Shown here piece by piece: positions 1 to 10,037 of a stretch of DNA of 64,000 nt. Positions within the stretch are counted from its first letter, which is position 1. Every line of letters starts with the position of its first letter. The stretch is from Pseudomonas oryzicola. Lineage in GTDB: Bacteria; Pseudomonadota; Gammaproteobacteria; Pseudomonadales; Pseudomonadaceae. The stretch covers positions 62,001-126,000 of the forward strand of contig NZ_JABWRZ020000003.1 in the NCBI RefSeq assembly GCF_014269185.2, read 5' to 3'. A program made the translations under genes and the position numbers. The notes under the pieces are model-generated. The model worked only from the letters and a program-made list of their open reading frames with translations, made no database searches and had not been told where the DNA came from.

Positions 1-564
1 CTGCGCGCTGCCCGCCGGGCGAATGCCTGGGGTCACCAGTTGCAGCGACGGGTGCGCCGCCTTCAGCGCCGGGGCCTCCAGCGCCGAGCACACCAAGCCG
101 TCCATGCCAGCCTTCTCGGCCAGCGCCGCCAGGCGCAGCACCTGCTCCTGCGGGTCGATATCCAGGCCGATACCGGCCAGGTCTTCACGCTCCATGCTGG
201 TCAGCACGGTCACGCCAATCAGCAACGGCTGCGGGCCGCTGCGCTTGGCCAGTTCCTCACGGCAGGCCGCCATCATGCGCAGGCCACCGGAGCAGTGCAC
301 GTTGACCATCCACACGCCCATCTCGGCCGCCGCCTTCACCGCCATGGCAGTGGTATTGGGGATGTCGTGGAACTTGAGGTCCAGGAACACTTCGAAGCCC
401 TTGTCGCACAGGGTTTCGACAATGCCCGAAGCACTGCTGGTGAACAGTTCCTTGCCAACCTTCACCCGGCACAGCGCAGGGTCAAGCTGGTCAGCCAGCT
501 TCAGGGCGGCCTCACGGGTAGGGAAATCCAGGGCGACGATCAGGGGCGTCTGGCAGGCGGACAT
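1..564 (-). CDS. pyrF: Orotidine 5'-phosphate decarboxylase (partial, C-terminus outside window)
   Basis: Catalyses the last step of de novo UMP synthesis, decarboxylating OMP in the cytoplasm. Reading the minus strand from the ATG at 564-562 gives 188 codons with no stop, running off the left edge; the family is about 230 residues, so roughly 45 C-terminal residues are missing. The protein opens [20 protein letters not shown] and carries the family's catalytic Lys-x-x-x-Asp signature as [10 protein letters not shown] at residues 62-71. The phosphate-binding loop near the C-terminus is not in view. It points away from the polysaccharide locus and marks the left core flank. Assignment is firm. 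Confidence 0.96.
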   Translation of the reverse strand, partial: MSACQTPLIVALDFPTREAALKLADQLDPALCRVKVGKELFTSSASGIVETLCDKGFEVFLDLKFHDIPNTTAMAVKAAAEMGVWMVNVHCSGGLRMMAACREELAKRSGPQPLLIGVTVLTSMEREDLAGIGLDIDPQEQVLRLAALAEKAGMDGLVCSALEAPALKAAHPSLQLVTPGIRPAGSAQ

Positions 565-744
565 GGCAGGGTCTCTTGGCAAGTCGAAAACGGCGCGCAT
601 TGTAAACGAAGTGACGCTGGCTTTGGGGCCCGCAAGTCACGGAATTGGCCCGGCATGGCCTGGCTCCTATAATTGAACCAACGGAGCGGGTATTTGCTCA
701 AATTTCGTACAAGCACTGCCCATCATCGGTAAAGGAGAACGACA

Positions 745-912
745 ATGCCCTGGTATGCCTGGCTGATACTCATCATAGCCCTCGGCTCGATCGTTGGCGG
801 GCTGATGCTGCTGCGCGACACGGCGAAGAAACTGCCGCTGACCGAAGAACAACTGCGCAAGGTGCATGAGCGCAACGCCGAAGCGGATGCCAAGGATGCG
901 CAAGACCGCTAG
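745..912 (+). CDS. Small DUF2897-type single-span membrane protein
   Basis: A 55-residue protein of unknown function that resembles the DUF2897 family of small gammaproteobacterial proteins. It begins MPWYAWLILIIALGSIVGG, one hydrophobic helix (residues 4-22), followed by a charged, Glu/Lys/Arg-rich cytoplasmic-type tail that ends DAKDAQDR. A good Shine-Dalgarno sequence (AAGGAG, about 733-738) sits 6-7 bases before the ATG. It lies between pyrF and the ComEA-like gene, transcribed away from pyrF and toward the ComEA-like gene. Family assignment is by memory of sequence pattern; no function can be given. Confidence 0.8.
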   Translation: MPWYAWLILIIALGSIVGGLMLLRDTAKKLPLTEEQLRKVHERNAEADAKDAQDR

Positions 913-926
913 AAGGCCAACGCCAA

Positions 927-966
927 GGAGCGGTCTTGTGTCGCGATGGGCTGCATGGCAGCCCCA
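927..966. repeat. REP-like element with GGGCTGC/GCAGCCC hairpin
   Basis: GGAGCGGTCTTGTGTCGCGA is followed by the perfect 7-bp hairpin GGGCTGC-ATG-GCAGCCC (948-964). The same core (gcgacacaaggccgc / gggctgcnnngcagccc) recurs at 42761, 45083, 51762, 58713 and 61253. It sits in the convergent gap between the DUF2897 gene and the ComEA-like gene, where it could help end both transcripts. Confidence 0.7.
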
Positions 967-1013
967 GGTTCCAGCCAGCAACCTCAAGCCGACAGGCTCA
1001 TCCTCCTGCCACC

Positions 1014-1349
1014 CTACTCCACCATCAGCTTGTCCCGGTTACGCTCCAGCAATGCGTTGCCGATGCCTTTGATCTCAAGCAGTTCATCCACCGAGGCAAA
1101 CGGCCCATTGGCCTCCCGGTAGGCCACGATGGCCTCGGCCTTGGCCTTGCCAATGCCGTTCAGCTCCTTCTGCAATGTGACTGCATCAGCCGTGTTCAGG
1201 TCTAGCCGCTGCGGTTGCTGGGCCACCTGCTGGCCCACCACCGGCACCGGCTCGGGCGCTGCCGTGGCACTACCTGGGGCAGCGCTGAGGGAAAAGGACA
1301 GGCTGGCGAACAGGGGAAGCAAAAGGTACGACAGAACATTGTTACGCAT
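1014..1349 (-). CDS. ComEA-like helix-hairpin-helix DNA-binding protein, secreted
   Basis: A 111-residue protein with an N-terminal signal peptide (MRNNVLSYLLLPLFASLSFS, cleavage likely after the Ala-rich stretch near residue 23), a short Pro/Ala/Gln linker and a C-terminal double helix-hairpin-helix domain (about residues 47-111; motifs LNGIGKAKAEAI and LLEIKGIGNALLE). ComEA-family proteins bind double-stranded DNA in the periplasm during uptake; single-domain short forms like this are widespread in Pseudomonas and their role is unproven. An upstream in-frame start at 1409 exists, but the ATG at 1349 has AAGGAG seven bases upstream and gives a clean signal peptide, so it is preferred. Confidence 0.85.
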   Translation of the reverse strand: MRNNVLSYLLLPLFASLSFSLSAAPGSATAAPEPVPVVGQQVAQQPQRLDLNTADAVTLQKELNGIGKAKAEAIVAYREANGPFASVDELLEIKGIGNALLERNRDKLMVE

Positions 1350-2038
1350 GTGAGTACTCCTTGGGTTGGTCATTTTCCAGCAGCCGTGTTCCTTCGGCTG
1401 TGCAATCAACCCTAGCGTCTACCTCACCGTGCAAACAGCGTCGTGGCCCCGTTAATCGTTACCGAATCCAACAGTGAAACATGCAACTTCTTCCACCCAA
1501 AAGTAATGGCATTAAGCCATTTTTCAGGTTAACTTGATGAAATCTTGGCGCTGGTAAATCGCCACTAGGTGAATTCCCATTTAACCTAGGTTTCATCCAG
1601 ACAAAAAGCAGTTGTTTTTCCTACAGGCCTTGCTGCTAAAGGCCTACATCCGTTCGTCGCATGGCTTGGTCGAATGGAAAGTCTTGGCACGGTGCCTGAA
1701 TATAATCAAACAATCGTTTTTCCTGATTTAAAATCTCCAAATAGGATCCAATTTATAGATATATAAGCGCTAAACCTGGCCTTCAGCGGAAAAATGCGTG
1801 CCAAACGGGATGCCATCTTGATGACGAAATGATAAATTTACCGTCACTGGACAACCGCTATGCTTGAAGGATCCGAGCCAACATGAATTCTTCTTCATCT
1901 CCTCCCCGGCTCCTCGTCCGTTATTGCGTGCGTGGCGCCACCCAGGCCACCCCCTCCGGCCGATTTGTATAACACCCAGGATCCACAGCCGTAGCACTTG
2001 ATCCACCGCCTTCATTCAATACACAGAAGACCGTCGCC
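1350..2038. other. Non-coding gap between ComEA-like gene and wecB
   Basis: A 689-base stretch between divergent genes, AT-rich in its middle. No convincing gene is seen on either strand. Small features: a 6-bp hairpin followed by Ts at 1505-1524 (AATGGC-attaa-GCCATT), a 7-bp hairpin at 1625-1645 (AGGCCTT/AAGGCCT), and a TATAAT at 1701-1706 just downstream of the inverted repeat GGCAC-g-GTGCC (1686-1696). The last pair could be a -10 box with an operator for the wecB operon, but no -35 match was found at the right spacing. No ops (GGCGGTAG) or JUMPstart element is evident. Confidence 0.4.
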
Positions 2039-3181
2039 GTGTCCCTCAAGACCCTAATCGTATTTGGCACCCGCCCAGAGGCCATAAAAATGGCGCCCCT
2101 GGCCCTCAACCTCGCCCAGGATGGCCGTTTCGAGTCACGCGTCTGCGTCACTGGCCAGCACCGCCAGATGCTCGACCAGGTACTGGAGCTGTTCGAGATC
2201 ACGCCCGACTACGACTTGAACATCATGAAGCCAGGCCAGGACCTGACCGATGTGACCACTGCCATCCTGCAGGGTCTCAAGCCTGTGCTGGCCGAGTTCA
2301 AGCCCGACGTGGTGCTGGTGCACGGCGACACCGCAACAACCCTGGCCACCAGCCTGGCCGCCTACTACCAGCAGATTCCCATCGCTCACGTGGAAGCGGG
2401 CTTGCGCACAGGCAACCTGTATTCGCCCTGGCCGGAAGAAGGCAACCGCCGCCTGACAGGTGCCCTGGCTGCCCTGCACTTCGCGCCGACCTCCACTTCG
2501 CAAGAGAACCTGCTGAAGGAAGGCACCGACGCCACGACCATCTACACCACCGGCAACACCGTGATCGACGCGCTGCTGGAAGTGGTGCGCAAGCTGGAAA
2601 GCCCCCAGCTTAAAAGCCAGTTCGAATCCCGGTTCAGCTTCCTGAACCCGCAACGCCGCATGGTGCTGGTCACTGGCCACCGTCGCGAAAACTTTGGTGG
2701 CGGCTTCGAGCGCATCTGCCAGGCCCTGGTACAAACCGCGCGACAGTTCCCTGACGTGGACATCGTTTACCCGGTGCACCTCAACCCCAACGTGCGCGAA
2801 CCGGTCAACCGCCTGCTGGCCGATGTCAGCAACATTCATCTGATCGAACCGCTGGACTACCTGCCGTTCGTGTATCTGATGACCCGCTCATACCTGATCC
2901 TGACCGACTCCGGCGGCATCCAGGAAGAAGCCCCTGCCTTGGGCAAGCCAGTACTGGTGATGCGTGACACCACCGAGCGCCCCGAAGCCGTGGCCGCCGG
3001 GACCGTCAAGCTGGTAGGCACCGACGTCGAATCGATCACCGAGCACCTGGCGAAACTGCTTACCGACGATGCGACCTATCGCGAGATGAGTTTTGCCCAT
3101 AACCCATACGGCGATGGAAAAGCGTGCGCGCGAATCCTCGACGCACTCTCCGCCTTCTCAAACTCCAAGGACGCAGTATGA
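2039..3181 (+). CDS. wecB: UDP-N-acetylglucosamine 2-epimerase, non-hydrolysing (first copy)
   Basis: Interconverts UDP-GlcNAc and UDP-ManNAc in the cytoplasm. The 380-residue length is normal for the family. Signature segments are [17 protein letters not shown] (residues 9-25), [23 protein letters not shown] and [20 protein letters not shown]. The start is GTG at 2039, with only a weak AGAAGA ribosome site; no in-frame ATG lies upstream. It overlaps wecC by four bases (ATGA), so the two are translationally coupled and together would convert UDP-GlcNAc to UDP-ManNAcA. A second, clearly different paralogue lies at 30926. It is the first gene of the plus-strand polysaccharide operon. Confidence 0.93.
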   Translation: MSLKTLIVFGTRPEAIKMAPLALNLAQDGRFESRVCVTGQHRQMLDQVLELFEITPDYDLNIMKPGQDLTDVTTAILQGLKPVLAEFKPDVVLVHGDTATTLATSLAAYYQQIPIAHVEAGLRTGNLYSPWPEEGNRRLTGALAALHFAPTSTSQENLLKEGTDATTIYTTGNTVIDALLEVVRKLESPQLKSQFESRFSFLNPQRRMVLVTGHRRENFGGGFERICQALVQTARQFPDVDIVYPVHLNPNVREPVNRLLADVSNIHLIEPLDYLPFVYLMTRSYLILTDSGGIQEEAPALGKPVLVMRDTTERPEAVAAGTVKLVGTDVESITEHLAKLLTDDATYREMSFAHNPYGDGKACARILDALSAFSNSKDAV

Positions 3182-4440
3182 GTTTCAACAAAATTTCTGT
3201 CGTAGGCCTGGGCTACATAGGCCTGCCAACTGCTGCCGTTTTTGCCGCCCGCAAGAAGCAGGTGATCGGTATCGATGTGAACCAGCATGCGGTCGATACC
3301 ATCAACCGTGGCGAAATTCACATCGTCGAGCCCGAGCTGGACATGGTGGTACACGCTGCCGTGACCGAAGGTTTTCTGCGCGCCTCTACCGTTCCGGAGA
3401 CGGCCGACGCCTTCCTGATTGCCGTGCCGACGCCGTTCATGGATGACCACCAGCCGGACCTGAGCTACATCGAGTCCGCCAGCAAGGCCATCGCGCCTGT
3501 GCTGAAGAAGGGAGACCTGGTCATCCTCGAGTCCACCTCGCCGGTCGGTGCCACCGAGCAGATGGCTTTCTGGCTGGCCCAGGCTCGCCCGGACCTAAGC
3601 TTCCCGCAAACCCACGGCGAAGCTTCCGATATCCGCATTGCCCACTGCCCTGAGCGCGTACTCCCAGGCCATGTGCTGCGCGAGCTGGTGGAAAACGACC
3701 GGATCATCGGTGGCATGACCGCCAAGTGCTCCGAAGCGGCCGTGCGCCTGTATCGCACCTTCGTAGAAGGTGAATGCATCGTTACCAACGCCCGCACCGC
3801 AGAAATGTGCAAGCTGACCGAAAACAGCTTCCGTGACGTGAACATTGCCTTCGCCAACGAACTGTCGATCATCTGCGACAAGCTGGACATCGATGTGTGG
3901 GAGCTGATTCGCCTGGCCAACCACCACCCGCGCGTCAACATCCTGCAACCTGGCCCGGGCGTGGGTGGCCACTGCATCGCGGTAGACCCTTGGTTCATCG
4001 TCAGCCAGACCCCGGAGCAGGCACGCCTGATCCGCACCGCCCGCGTGGTCAACGACAGCAAGCCCGAGTGGGTGATCGACAAGGTGAAGATGGCCCTGGC
4101 CAACTTCCTGATCAAGAACCCGGCCAAGTCGGCCCAGCAAGTGAAAATCGCCTGCTACGGCCTGGCGTTCAAGGCCGACATCGACGACCTGCGCGAAAGC
4201 CCGGCGCTGAGCATCGCCGAGCGCCTGGGCAACGAGCTGGAAGCCACCCTGCAACTGGTCGAACCGAACATCGAAGCCCTGCCGCAGCGCCTGGCGCGCC
4301 ATGAGCACGTGGACTTCGACCATGCGCAGGATAGCGCCGACATTCACGTACTGCTGGTGAAGCACCGCGAATTCCGCGGCACCTTCAACGTACGCGACGC
4401 AGCATTCGTGATCGACGCCGCTGGCGTTACCCAGGCTTGA
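3178..4440 (+). CDS. wecC: UDP-N-acetyl-D-mannosamine dehydrogenase
   Basis: Oxidises UDP-ManNAc to UDP-ManNAcA with NAD+, a four-electron oxidation through a covalent thiohemiacetal. The 420-residue protein has an N-terminal Rossmann fold ([16 protein letters not shown], residues 8-23), the central [18 protein letters not shown] helix, and the catalytic cysteine motif [12 protein letters not shown] with Cys near residue 266. The C-terminal UDP-binding domain includes [17 protein letters not shown]. The start ATG at 3178 overlaps the wecB stop. Its partner enzyme is the upstream wecB. UDP-ManNAcA is a donor for O-antigen or enterobacterial-common-antigen-type polymers; the context here indicates O-antigen or exopolysaccharide. 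Confidence 0.93.
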   Translation: MSFNKISVVGLGYIGLPTAAVFAARKKQVIGIDVNQHAVDTINRGEIHIVEPELDMVVHAAVTEGFLRASTVPETADAFLIAVPTPFMDDHQPDLSYIESASKAIAPVLKKGDLVILESTSPVGATEQMAFWLAQARPDLSFPQTHGEASDIRIAHCPERVLPGHVLRELVENDRIIGGMTAKCSEAAVRLYRTFVEGECIVTNARTAEMCKLTENSFRDVNIAFANELSIICDKLDIDVWELIRLANHHPRVNILQPGPGVGGHCIAVDPWFIVSQTPEQARLIRTARVVNDSKPEWVIDKVKMALANFLIKNPAKSAQQVKIACYGLAFKADIDDLRESPALSIAERLGNELEATLQLVEPNIEALPQRLARHEHVDFDHAQDSADIHVLLVKHREFRGTFNVRDAAFVIDAAGVTQA

Positions 4441-4453
4441 TGGATCAAACCGC

Positions 4454-7400
4454 ATGAACAACCCCACGCTTGAGACCTCCACCGTGAACACTGAGCTGCC
4501 TTCACCTCTGGCCGATATTCATGACCGCGTGATGGAAGCCTATTACGGCAAGCTGGGGGATCAGTTCATGCGCGAAACGCAGTCCCGCATCCATTGGATC
4601 TGCGCCCAGGTCAAAGGGCGCAGAATCCTTGATGTCGGCTGCTCGCAGGGTATCGTGCCCTTGCTGCTGGCACGTGAGGGTTGCCAGGTCACTGGCGTGG
4701 ATACCAGCCCGCAGGCCATCGAAGAGGCCAAGGGTTACCTGTCTGCCGAACCGGCCCACATCCAGCAGAACGTCACGTATATCAATTCAGACTTCCTCGC
4801 GCTGGATACGCTCGAGGTAGAACCTGACACCGTTGTCATCAGCGAAGTGCTTGAACATCTGGTACGCCCCGAATTGTTTGTCGAAAAGGCTTATGACCTG
4901 CTCAAACAGGGTGGCCGGCTGGTGATCACCATGCCATTCGAGGTCAAAGACTTCATTGACCACAGACAGACGTTCTACCGGATGGAACCGTTCCGCCTGC
5001 TGGCCGAGCGTTTGCAAATTGTCAAAGTAAAATTACTTGGCAAATGGCTGGGCATCGTTGCTGTAAAAAACGAATCATATCAGTCCGACACAAACGACTA
5101 CCTTACTGTTGATTGCGTTCGGGAAATTGAAAAAGAATTCGAATCTATAGCGTGCAACTTGCGAAGCGAGTCTGACACGACCAGCAATTGGCAAAAACAT
5201 GCTGTACAGGGAGACCCGCTGCTTGAGCTGCCCGAATCGGATGCACTGACCTATCAAGTCGATGCCGCTGAGAGCGAAACCATCACGGCGCTCCGCATTC
5301 GTCAGGTAGCTCTTGAACTGAGAGATCAAGAGCAACACGTGGATAGCTTGCTCGCTCGAAGCCAACAAGTATCAGACAAGCAGACCACCATCAAAAAAGC
5401 GCGGCGCATGCGCCAGGCTGAACTCGAAGCCGAAATGGAAAGCGAATTGGAGTATATGAAGGAATTGCATGCTCAAAGCCTGCGCGCCAATGCCTTGCAG
5501 GCAGAACTCATCGTGCTGTTGAAGACTCGTCAGGCTGAATTGGAAGCTCAGCTAAAGCAAGTGATCGATGCTCAGGCACAATCGAAGCGCGAGCATGCGG
5601 CTCAGGTTAATACCATTAGTACTTTGCTGGAGCAGCGCAACGACTTGGAAAATCAACTGCAAGATATTGCACTTTCCAACGCTCAAGCAGAATCAGCCAA
5701 AGCTCAGCAAGCGGAGATTATTGCTTCTCTAACCCAAGCAAAAGGTGAACTCGAAGAGCGATTGGCTCTTGAGATCGCTAGCCGCCAAGCGGCCGAGGCG
5801 AGTCTCGCAGCTACCAATGAGCAATGGCAAGTCCTTCGCATGCAGTTGGAAAATGAGCTGAACTCATCAAAGGCAGGATTAGGGGCGGCGAATCTGAAAT
5901 ATCGCACCCTGAATGCGGAACATATTCCGCAATTGAAAGCCAATATCAAGGAACTGCTGGAACGCAGCGCCGATCAACAGCGCAAGATTGATGAGTTGAA
6001 TGCAAATCTGGAGCGCGCCAATACTCAACGCCATCTGGCAGAACAGCGGTTGGTCAAGACGCGCTCAAGTACCACCTACCAGTTGGGCTACCAGCTAAAA
6101 AATAGCGCGAAATCATTGGGCGGTTTGGTGAAGTTGCCTGTGCGCCTCTTGCGTCTTTATCGCAAAGCCAGTCAACAACGGCAAAAGAACGAGCAGAAAT
6201 TGCTTGCCAGTGAACCGCTCAAAGCTCTTCTGCCGCCAGCGCCTAACGTTCAGGACGAGCGCTATCTGAAACTACCGGTTACCCTCCCGACTGGCGAGAA
6301 GAGCCGCGCTACGCTATTGCGCCAGGCTGACGACCTTGTAGGCCGCTTGAAAGTAGCCTGCATCATGGATGAGTTTACCTTCGGCTCCTATCGCTACGAA
6401 TGCGACCTGATGCAGCTCACGCCCACCAAGTGGAAGGCGGAGCTTGAGCGTTTCGGCCCACAACTGCTATTCATCGAGTCTGCCTGGCGCGGCAAGGATG
6501 AACTGTGGGGTAGCAAGGTTGGCCATAACAGCCAGGAGCTTCAGGATATTCTGGCATGGTGCCGTCAACACAACGTACCGACGGTGTTCTGGAACAAGGA
6601 AGACCCAGTTCATTTCGAGACCTTCTTGACCACTGCCAAGCAGTTCGACCACGTTTTCACCACCGATATCGACTGCATTCACCGCTATAAAGGTGCTCTC
6701 GGTCACGACCGAGTCTACCTGCTACCCTTCGCCTGCCAACCAGCGCTGCATAACCCGATCGAGTTGTACGAGCGCAAAGATGCCTTCTGTTTCGCTGGTG
6801 CCTACTATGTTCGGTACCCGGAGCGTACCCGTGATCTGGGCAACTTTGTTTGCGAGCTGCCTAAGTTCCGCCCGTTGGAAATCTTCGACCGCAATTTTGG
6901 CAAGAACGATGCCAACTACCAATTCCCCGAAGAATACCAGCCGTATATCGTCGGGACGCTGCCCTTCGAAAAAATTGACACCGCATATAAAGGCTATCGC
7001 TACGCAATCAACCTAAACTCGATCAAGCAATCGCAATCAATGTTTGCGCGTCGCGTGTTCGAGCTGCTGGGCTGCAACACCATCACCGTCAGCAACTTCT
7101 CGCGCGGTGTGCGCCTGTTATTCGGCGACCTAGTCGTGACCACCGACAATGGCGAAGAAATGCTACGCCGCCTGCAGTTACTGGCGGAAGATCCATTGAA
7201 TGGTGACAAGTTGAAGCTCGCCGCCCTGCGCAAAGTGATGCAAGAGCACACATATACCCAGCGCTTGGAATACGTGCTCAGCAAGGTGACAGGTACCGTC
7301 AAGACCCAGCGTCTACCGGAAATTGTGATCGTCTGCGAAGCGCAGGACCGCCACCAGTTCGACATTTTGCGTGCCCACCTGGACCGACAGGCCTACAGTC

Positions 7401-9511
7401 AGGTCCGCATGATTATCATCACCGATGCCTATCAGAGCAGCATCGTAAGTGACGACCCTCGTATCATGGTACTCAAACCAGCCCAGCTGAAAAAAATCAG
7501 CCTTGGCGAACTGGTTGGCAGCAGCCCGTGGGTTGCCGCGTTTGTACCGGAAGACTATTACGGCCCTAACTATCTGCTGGACCTCGCGCTGGCAACGCGC
7601 TACAGCCGTGCACAACTGGTTGGTAAAGCTGCTCACTTTGCCTGCAATGGGCGTAATGCCGAGTTGCTGTCGAGTGATCTGGCATACCGCCCTGCTCAAT
7701 CATTGAGTGCACGCCGCTCACTGATAAAGACTGAAGTCGTTGCCGACCAGCCATTGCGTAACTGGTTGAAGAGCCTGCCATCATTGGAGTACACGCATGA
7801 GCAAGGCTTGGCTATCGACCCGTTCAACTATTGCGAGAACGGTGCAGCGCAACAAGATACTATCAGCGCCAAAGTTGGTGACCTGAAGCTGAACCTTGGT
7901 ATTTCGATCACCCAATTGCAGGCTCGTGCCGAAGCCATTGAACCTATGGAAGTCAGCCATGACTCGCCGGAGCTTACCGGTCGCGAATTGGCCGAAATTT
8001 TCGGTGTGAAGCACAACAAGTTCCTCGACCTAAAAGTCGATATGCATAACTGGCGCCTAAACTCCAAGCTGGCGGATGGCAAGCACGAATATGTATACGC
8101 ACTGAATGAAGTGCGCCTGGATCAACTCAATATTCACAATCGACAACTCAAGCTATACCTTGACTGCACGCCGGGTCTTAATCTGCAATTGGTCGTGCTG
8201 TTCCTCGATGCCGACAAGCAACGGATCAGCCACGTGATGCAGCATGCTAACCGCAATCAGACCTCCGAAGTACCACCTGAAGCCGCGTTCGTGCGCTTCG
8301 GCCTACGCGCCTATGCTGCTGGCAGTACAGAGATCAAGGCTTTGGTGCTCGGTCATCGCAACTTGCAGCCATCGGAGATGCTGGGACGCTCGAACCACTT
8401 GGTTGTCACCAACCATTATCCGAATTATACAGACCTATATCGCAACGGCTTTGTTCACAGCCGTGTGAAAGCCTATCAGGAACAGAATGTGAACGTCGAT
8501 ATCTTCCGCCTGCGCAAGAATGAAGCGGTCAGTTATCACGAGTTCCAGAATGTCGACGTAGTAACTGGCTGTCAGACTACGCTTGCCAAGATGCTCGAAA
8601 GCGGCCAGTACAAGAGTGTGCTGGTGCACTTCCTGGATCCTGATATGTGGCAAGTACTCAAACGCTTCACTCACTTGGTCAAGGTAGTTGTCTGGGTGCA
8701 TGGAGCCGAAATACAGCCGTGGTGGCGTCGCGAGTACAACTACACTGATGAAAGCCAGCTGGCGGTGGCAAAGGTAGAAAGCGAAAAACGCATGTCGTTC
8801 TGGCGTGAAATGCTGAGCGATATGCCAGCCACTTTGAAACTGGTATTCGTGTCCCGTTACTTCGCTGAAGAAGTCATGGAGGACCTGGGCTTCCGCATTC
8901 CGGAAGAACAATATGAAATCATCCACAACCCTATTGATACCGACACGTTCGTTTACCAGGAAAAACCGTCCGCCCAACGCTTCAAAGTTCTCTCTATTCG
9001 CCCTTATGCATCAGCAAAATATGCAAATGACTTAAGCGTAGAAGCGATCAAGATATTATCTAAAGAACGCTATTTCAACGATATCGAATTCAGAATGATT
9101 GGTGATGGAGCACTATTTGAAGAAACACTTTCAGATCTCCGGCAGTTCAATAACGTAAAGATTGAACGCGGCTTTTTGAAGCATGAGCAAATCGCTGCGC
9201 TGCATAAAGAGTACGGTATTTTCCTGTGCCCAACCCGAATGGACGCTCAAGGTGTTTCTCGTGACGAAGCGATGTCTTCGGGTCTTATCGCAGTTACAAA
9301 CGGAGTGACCGCGATCCCAGAGTTTGTGGACCATGAGTGCGGCATTCTTGCGGACGCCGAAAACGCCCAGATGATGGCTGACGGAATCAAAAGGATCATC
9401 GAGTCTCCTGAGCTTTTCGCACAGATGTCTTGCGCTGCACACCAACGTGTAATGCGACAAACAGCTAAAGCTCAAATCATCGAAGACGAACTGGCAATTA
9501 TTACAGCGTAA
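4454..9511 (+). CDS. Giant methyltransferase / coiled-coil / multi-glycosyltransferase protein
   Basis: A 1685-residue cytoplasmic protein. Domains in order: class I SAM methyltransferase (about 20-210; motif I ILDVGCSQG at 58-66); long Glu/Gln/Ala-rich coiled coil (about 285-540); CgeB/DUF3880-like glycosyltransferase (about 630-950, including LFIESAWRGKDELWG and FARRVFELLGC); a middle region (about 955-1110) with weak GT2-like character; a predicted beta-domain (about 1180-1310, starting near HEYVY at 1211); and a C-terminal GT4 glycosyltransferase (about 1313-1680, FLCPTRMDAQGVSRDEAMSS). It probably adds sugars to, and may methyl-cap, the polymer. Methyltransferase plus coiled coil recalls the chain-terminator and molecular ruler WbdD, which is inference. 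It begins 13 bases after wecC. Confidence 0.85.
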   Translation: MNNPTLETSTVNTELPSPLADIHDRVMEAYYGKLGDQFMRETQSRIHWICAQVKGRRILDVGCSQGIVPLLLAREGCQVTGVDTSPQAIEEAKGYLSAEPAHIQQNVTYINSDFLALDTLEVEPDTVVISEVLEHLVRPELFVEKAYDLLKQGGRLVITMPFEVKDFIDHRQTFYRMEPFRLLAERLQIVKVKLLGKWLGIVAVKNESYQSDTNDYLTVDCVREIEKEFESIACNLRSESDTTSNWQKHAVQGDPLLELPESDALTYQVDAAESETITALRIRQVALELRDQEQHVDSLLARSQQVSDKQTTIKKARRMRQAELEAEMESELEYMKELHAQSLRANALQAELIVLLKTRQAELEAQLKQVIDAQAQSKREHAAQVNTISTLLEQRNDLENQLQDIALSNAQAESAKAQQAEIIASLTQAKGELEERLALEIASRQAAEASLAATNEQWQVLRMQLENELNSSKAGLGAANLKYRTLNAEHIPQLKANIKELLERSADQQRKIDELNANLERANTQRHLAEQRLVKTRSSTTYQLGYQLKNSAKSLGGLVKLPVRLLRLYRKASQQRQKNEQKLLASEPLKALLPPAPNVQDERYLKLPVTLPTGEKSRATLLRQADDLVGRLKVACIMDEFTFGSYRYECDLMQLTPTKWKAELERFGPQLLFIESAWRGKDELWGSKVGHNSQELQDILAWCRQHNVPTVFWNKEDPVHFETFLTTAKQFDHVFTTDIDCIHRYKGALGHDRVYLLPFACQPALHNPIELYERKDAFCFAGAYYVRYPERTRDLGNFVCELPKFRPLEIFDRNFGKNDANYQFPEEYQPYIVGTLPFEKIDTAYKGYRYAINLNSIKQSQSMFARRVFELLGCNTITVSNFSRGVRLLFGDLVVTTDNGEEMLRRLQLLAEDPLNGDKLKLAALRKVMQEHTYTQRLEYVLSKVTGTVKTQRLPEIVIVCEAQDRHQFDILRAHLDRQAYSQVRMIIITDAYQSSIVSDDPRIMVLKPAQLKKISLGELVGSSPWVAAFVPEDYYGPNYLLDLALATRYSRAQLVGKAAHFACNGRNAELLSSDLAYRPAQSLSARRSLIKTEVVADQPLRNWLKSLPSLEYTHEQGLAIDPFNYCENGAAQQDTISAKVGDLKLNLGISITQLQARAEAIEPMEVSHDSPELTGRELAEIFGVKHNKFLDLKVDMHNWRLNSKLADGKHEYVYALNEVRLDQLNIHNRQLKLYLDCTPGLNLQLVVLFLDADKQRISHVMQHANRNQTSEVPPEAAFVRFGLRAYAAGSTEIKALVLGHRNLQPSEMLGRSNHLVVTNHYPNYTDLYRNGFVHSRVKAYQEQNVNVDIFRLRKNEAVSYHEFQNVDVVTGCQTTLAKMLESGQYKSVLVHFLDPDMWQVLKRFTHLVKVVVWVHGAEIQPWWRREYNYTDESQLAVAKVESEKRMSFWREMLSDMPATLKLVFVSRYFAEEVMEDLGFRIPEEQYEIIHNPIDTDTFVYQEKPSAQRFKVLSIRPYASAKYANDLSVEAIKILSKERYFNDIEFRMIGDGALFEETLSDLRQFNNVKIERGFLKHEQIAALHKEYGIFLCPTRMDAQGVSRDEAMSSGLIAVTNGVTAIPEFVDHECGILADAENAQMMADGIKRIIESPELFAQMSCAAHQRVMRQTAKAQIIEDELAIITA

Positions 9512-9547
9512 CTCCAACACCGACTAAAGCGAAGCAAGAGTAGAAAC

Positions 9548-9976
9548 ATGCAAATCAAACTCAAAGTAGCAACAGCCGTCTTGATCTCCCTGTCTCTTTT
9601 TGGCTGTGGCTCCGAAGAAGAACAAAATGCAAGTGCACCGCAAACGCATGCAAAAACCTATGAAATTACACTACCAGGCGGCGACACCCTGAACGCGTCA
9701 GGCGACTCCTTTAAAGCTTATGAACAAGACTCTCCAAACGGAAAAGTAAAAAACTACGAAATCTACACCAAGTCTGTTGCCAAAGCCGCCGAGAACTCGG
9801 TTTATATGCAACTCAAAGAACTTGGTTTCAAACGCAGTGTAATGGAAGATAGCGCCAAGCAATACAAGATCCACTATAAAAAAGATGGTGTCTCGACTAT
9901 CGGTGCCATTTACATTGAAAACGGTGAGAGCAGTGCTCCAACTACCAAAATGAAAATGTATTTCAGCGAGTCTTGA
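9548..9976 (+). CDS. Small lipoprotein of unknown function
   Basis: A 142-residue protein with a type II signal peptide: MQIKLKVATAVLISLSLFGC, lipobox LFGC with the lipidated cysteine at residue 20. After Cys comes GSEEEQ, with no Asp at +2, so outer-membrane sorting is expected by the Lol rule. The mature part is hydrophilic, Lys/Ser/Tyr-rich, and includes a region MQLKELGFKRSVMEDS. No family was recognised. It sits between glycosyltransferase genes on the same strand (36 bases after the giant gene), so a role in polymer export or surface attachment is possible but unproven. Base composition is lower in GC than the core genes. Confidence 0.8.
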   Translation: MQIKLKVATAVLISLSLFGCGSEEEQNASAPQTHAKTYEITLPGGDTLNASGDSFKAYEQDSPNGKVKNYEIYTKSVAKAAENSVYMQLKELGFKRSVMEDSAKQYKIHYKKDGVSTIGAIYIENGESSAPTTKMKMYFSES

Positions 9977-10037
9977 GAGTTCCGAACAGCTACACCGTAA
10001 CAGACCGTACGCGTAATATAGACTAGCAGGTATAGCA

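Noticed and set aside
1681..1697. Sigma-54 promoter resembling TGGCAC-N5-TTGC
   Set aside because: TGGCAC is present but is followed by GGTGCCTGAA, without the GC-12 element at the right spacing.
1681..1706. Promoter with TATAAT at 1701-1706 for the wecB operon
   Set aside because: No acceptable -35 at 16-18 bases; distance to the wecB start is over 300 bases. Mentioned only in the gap entry.
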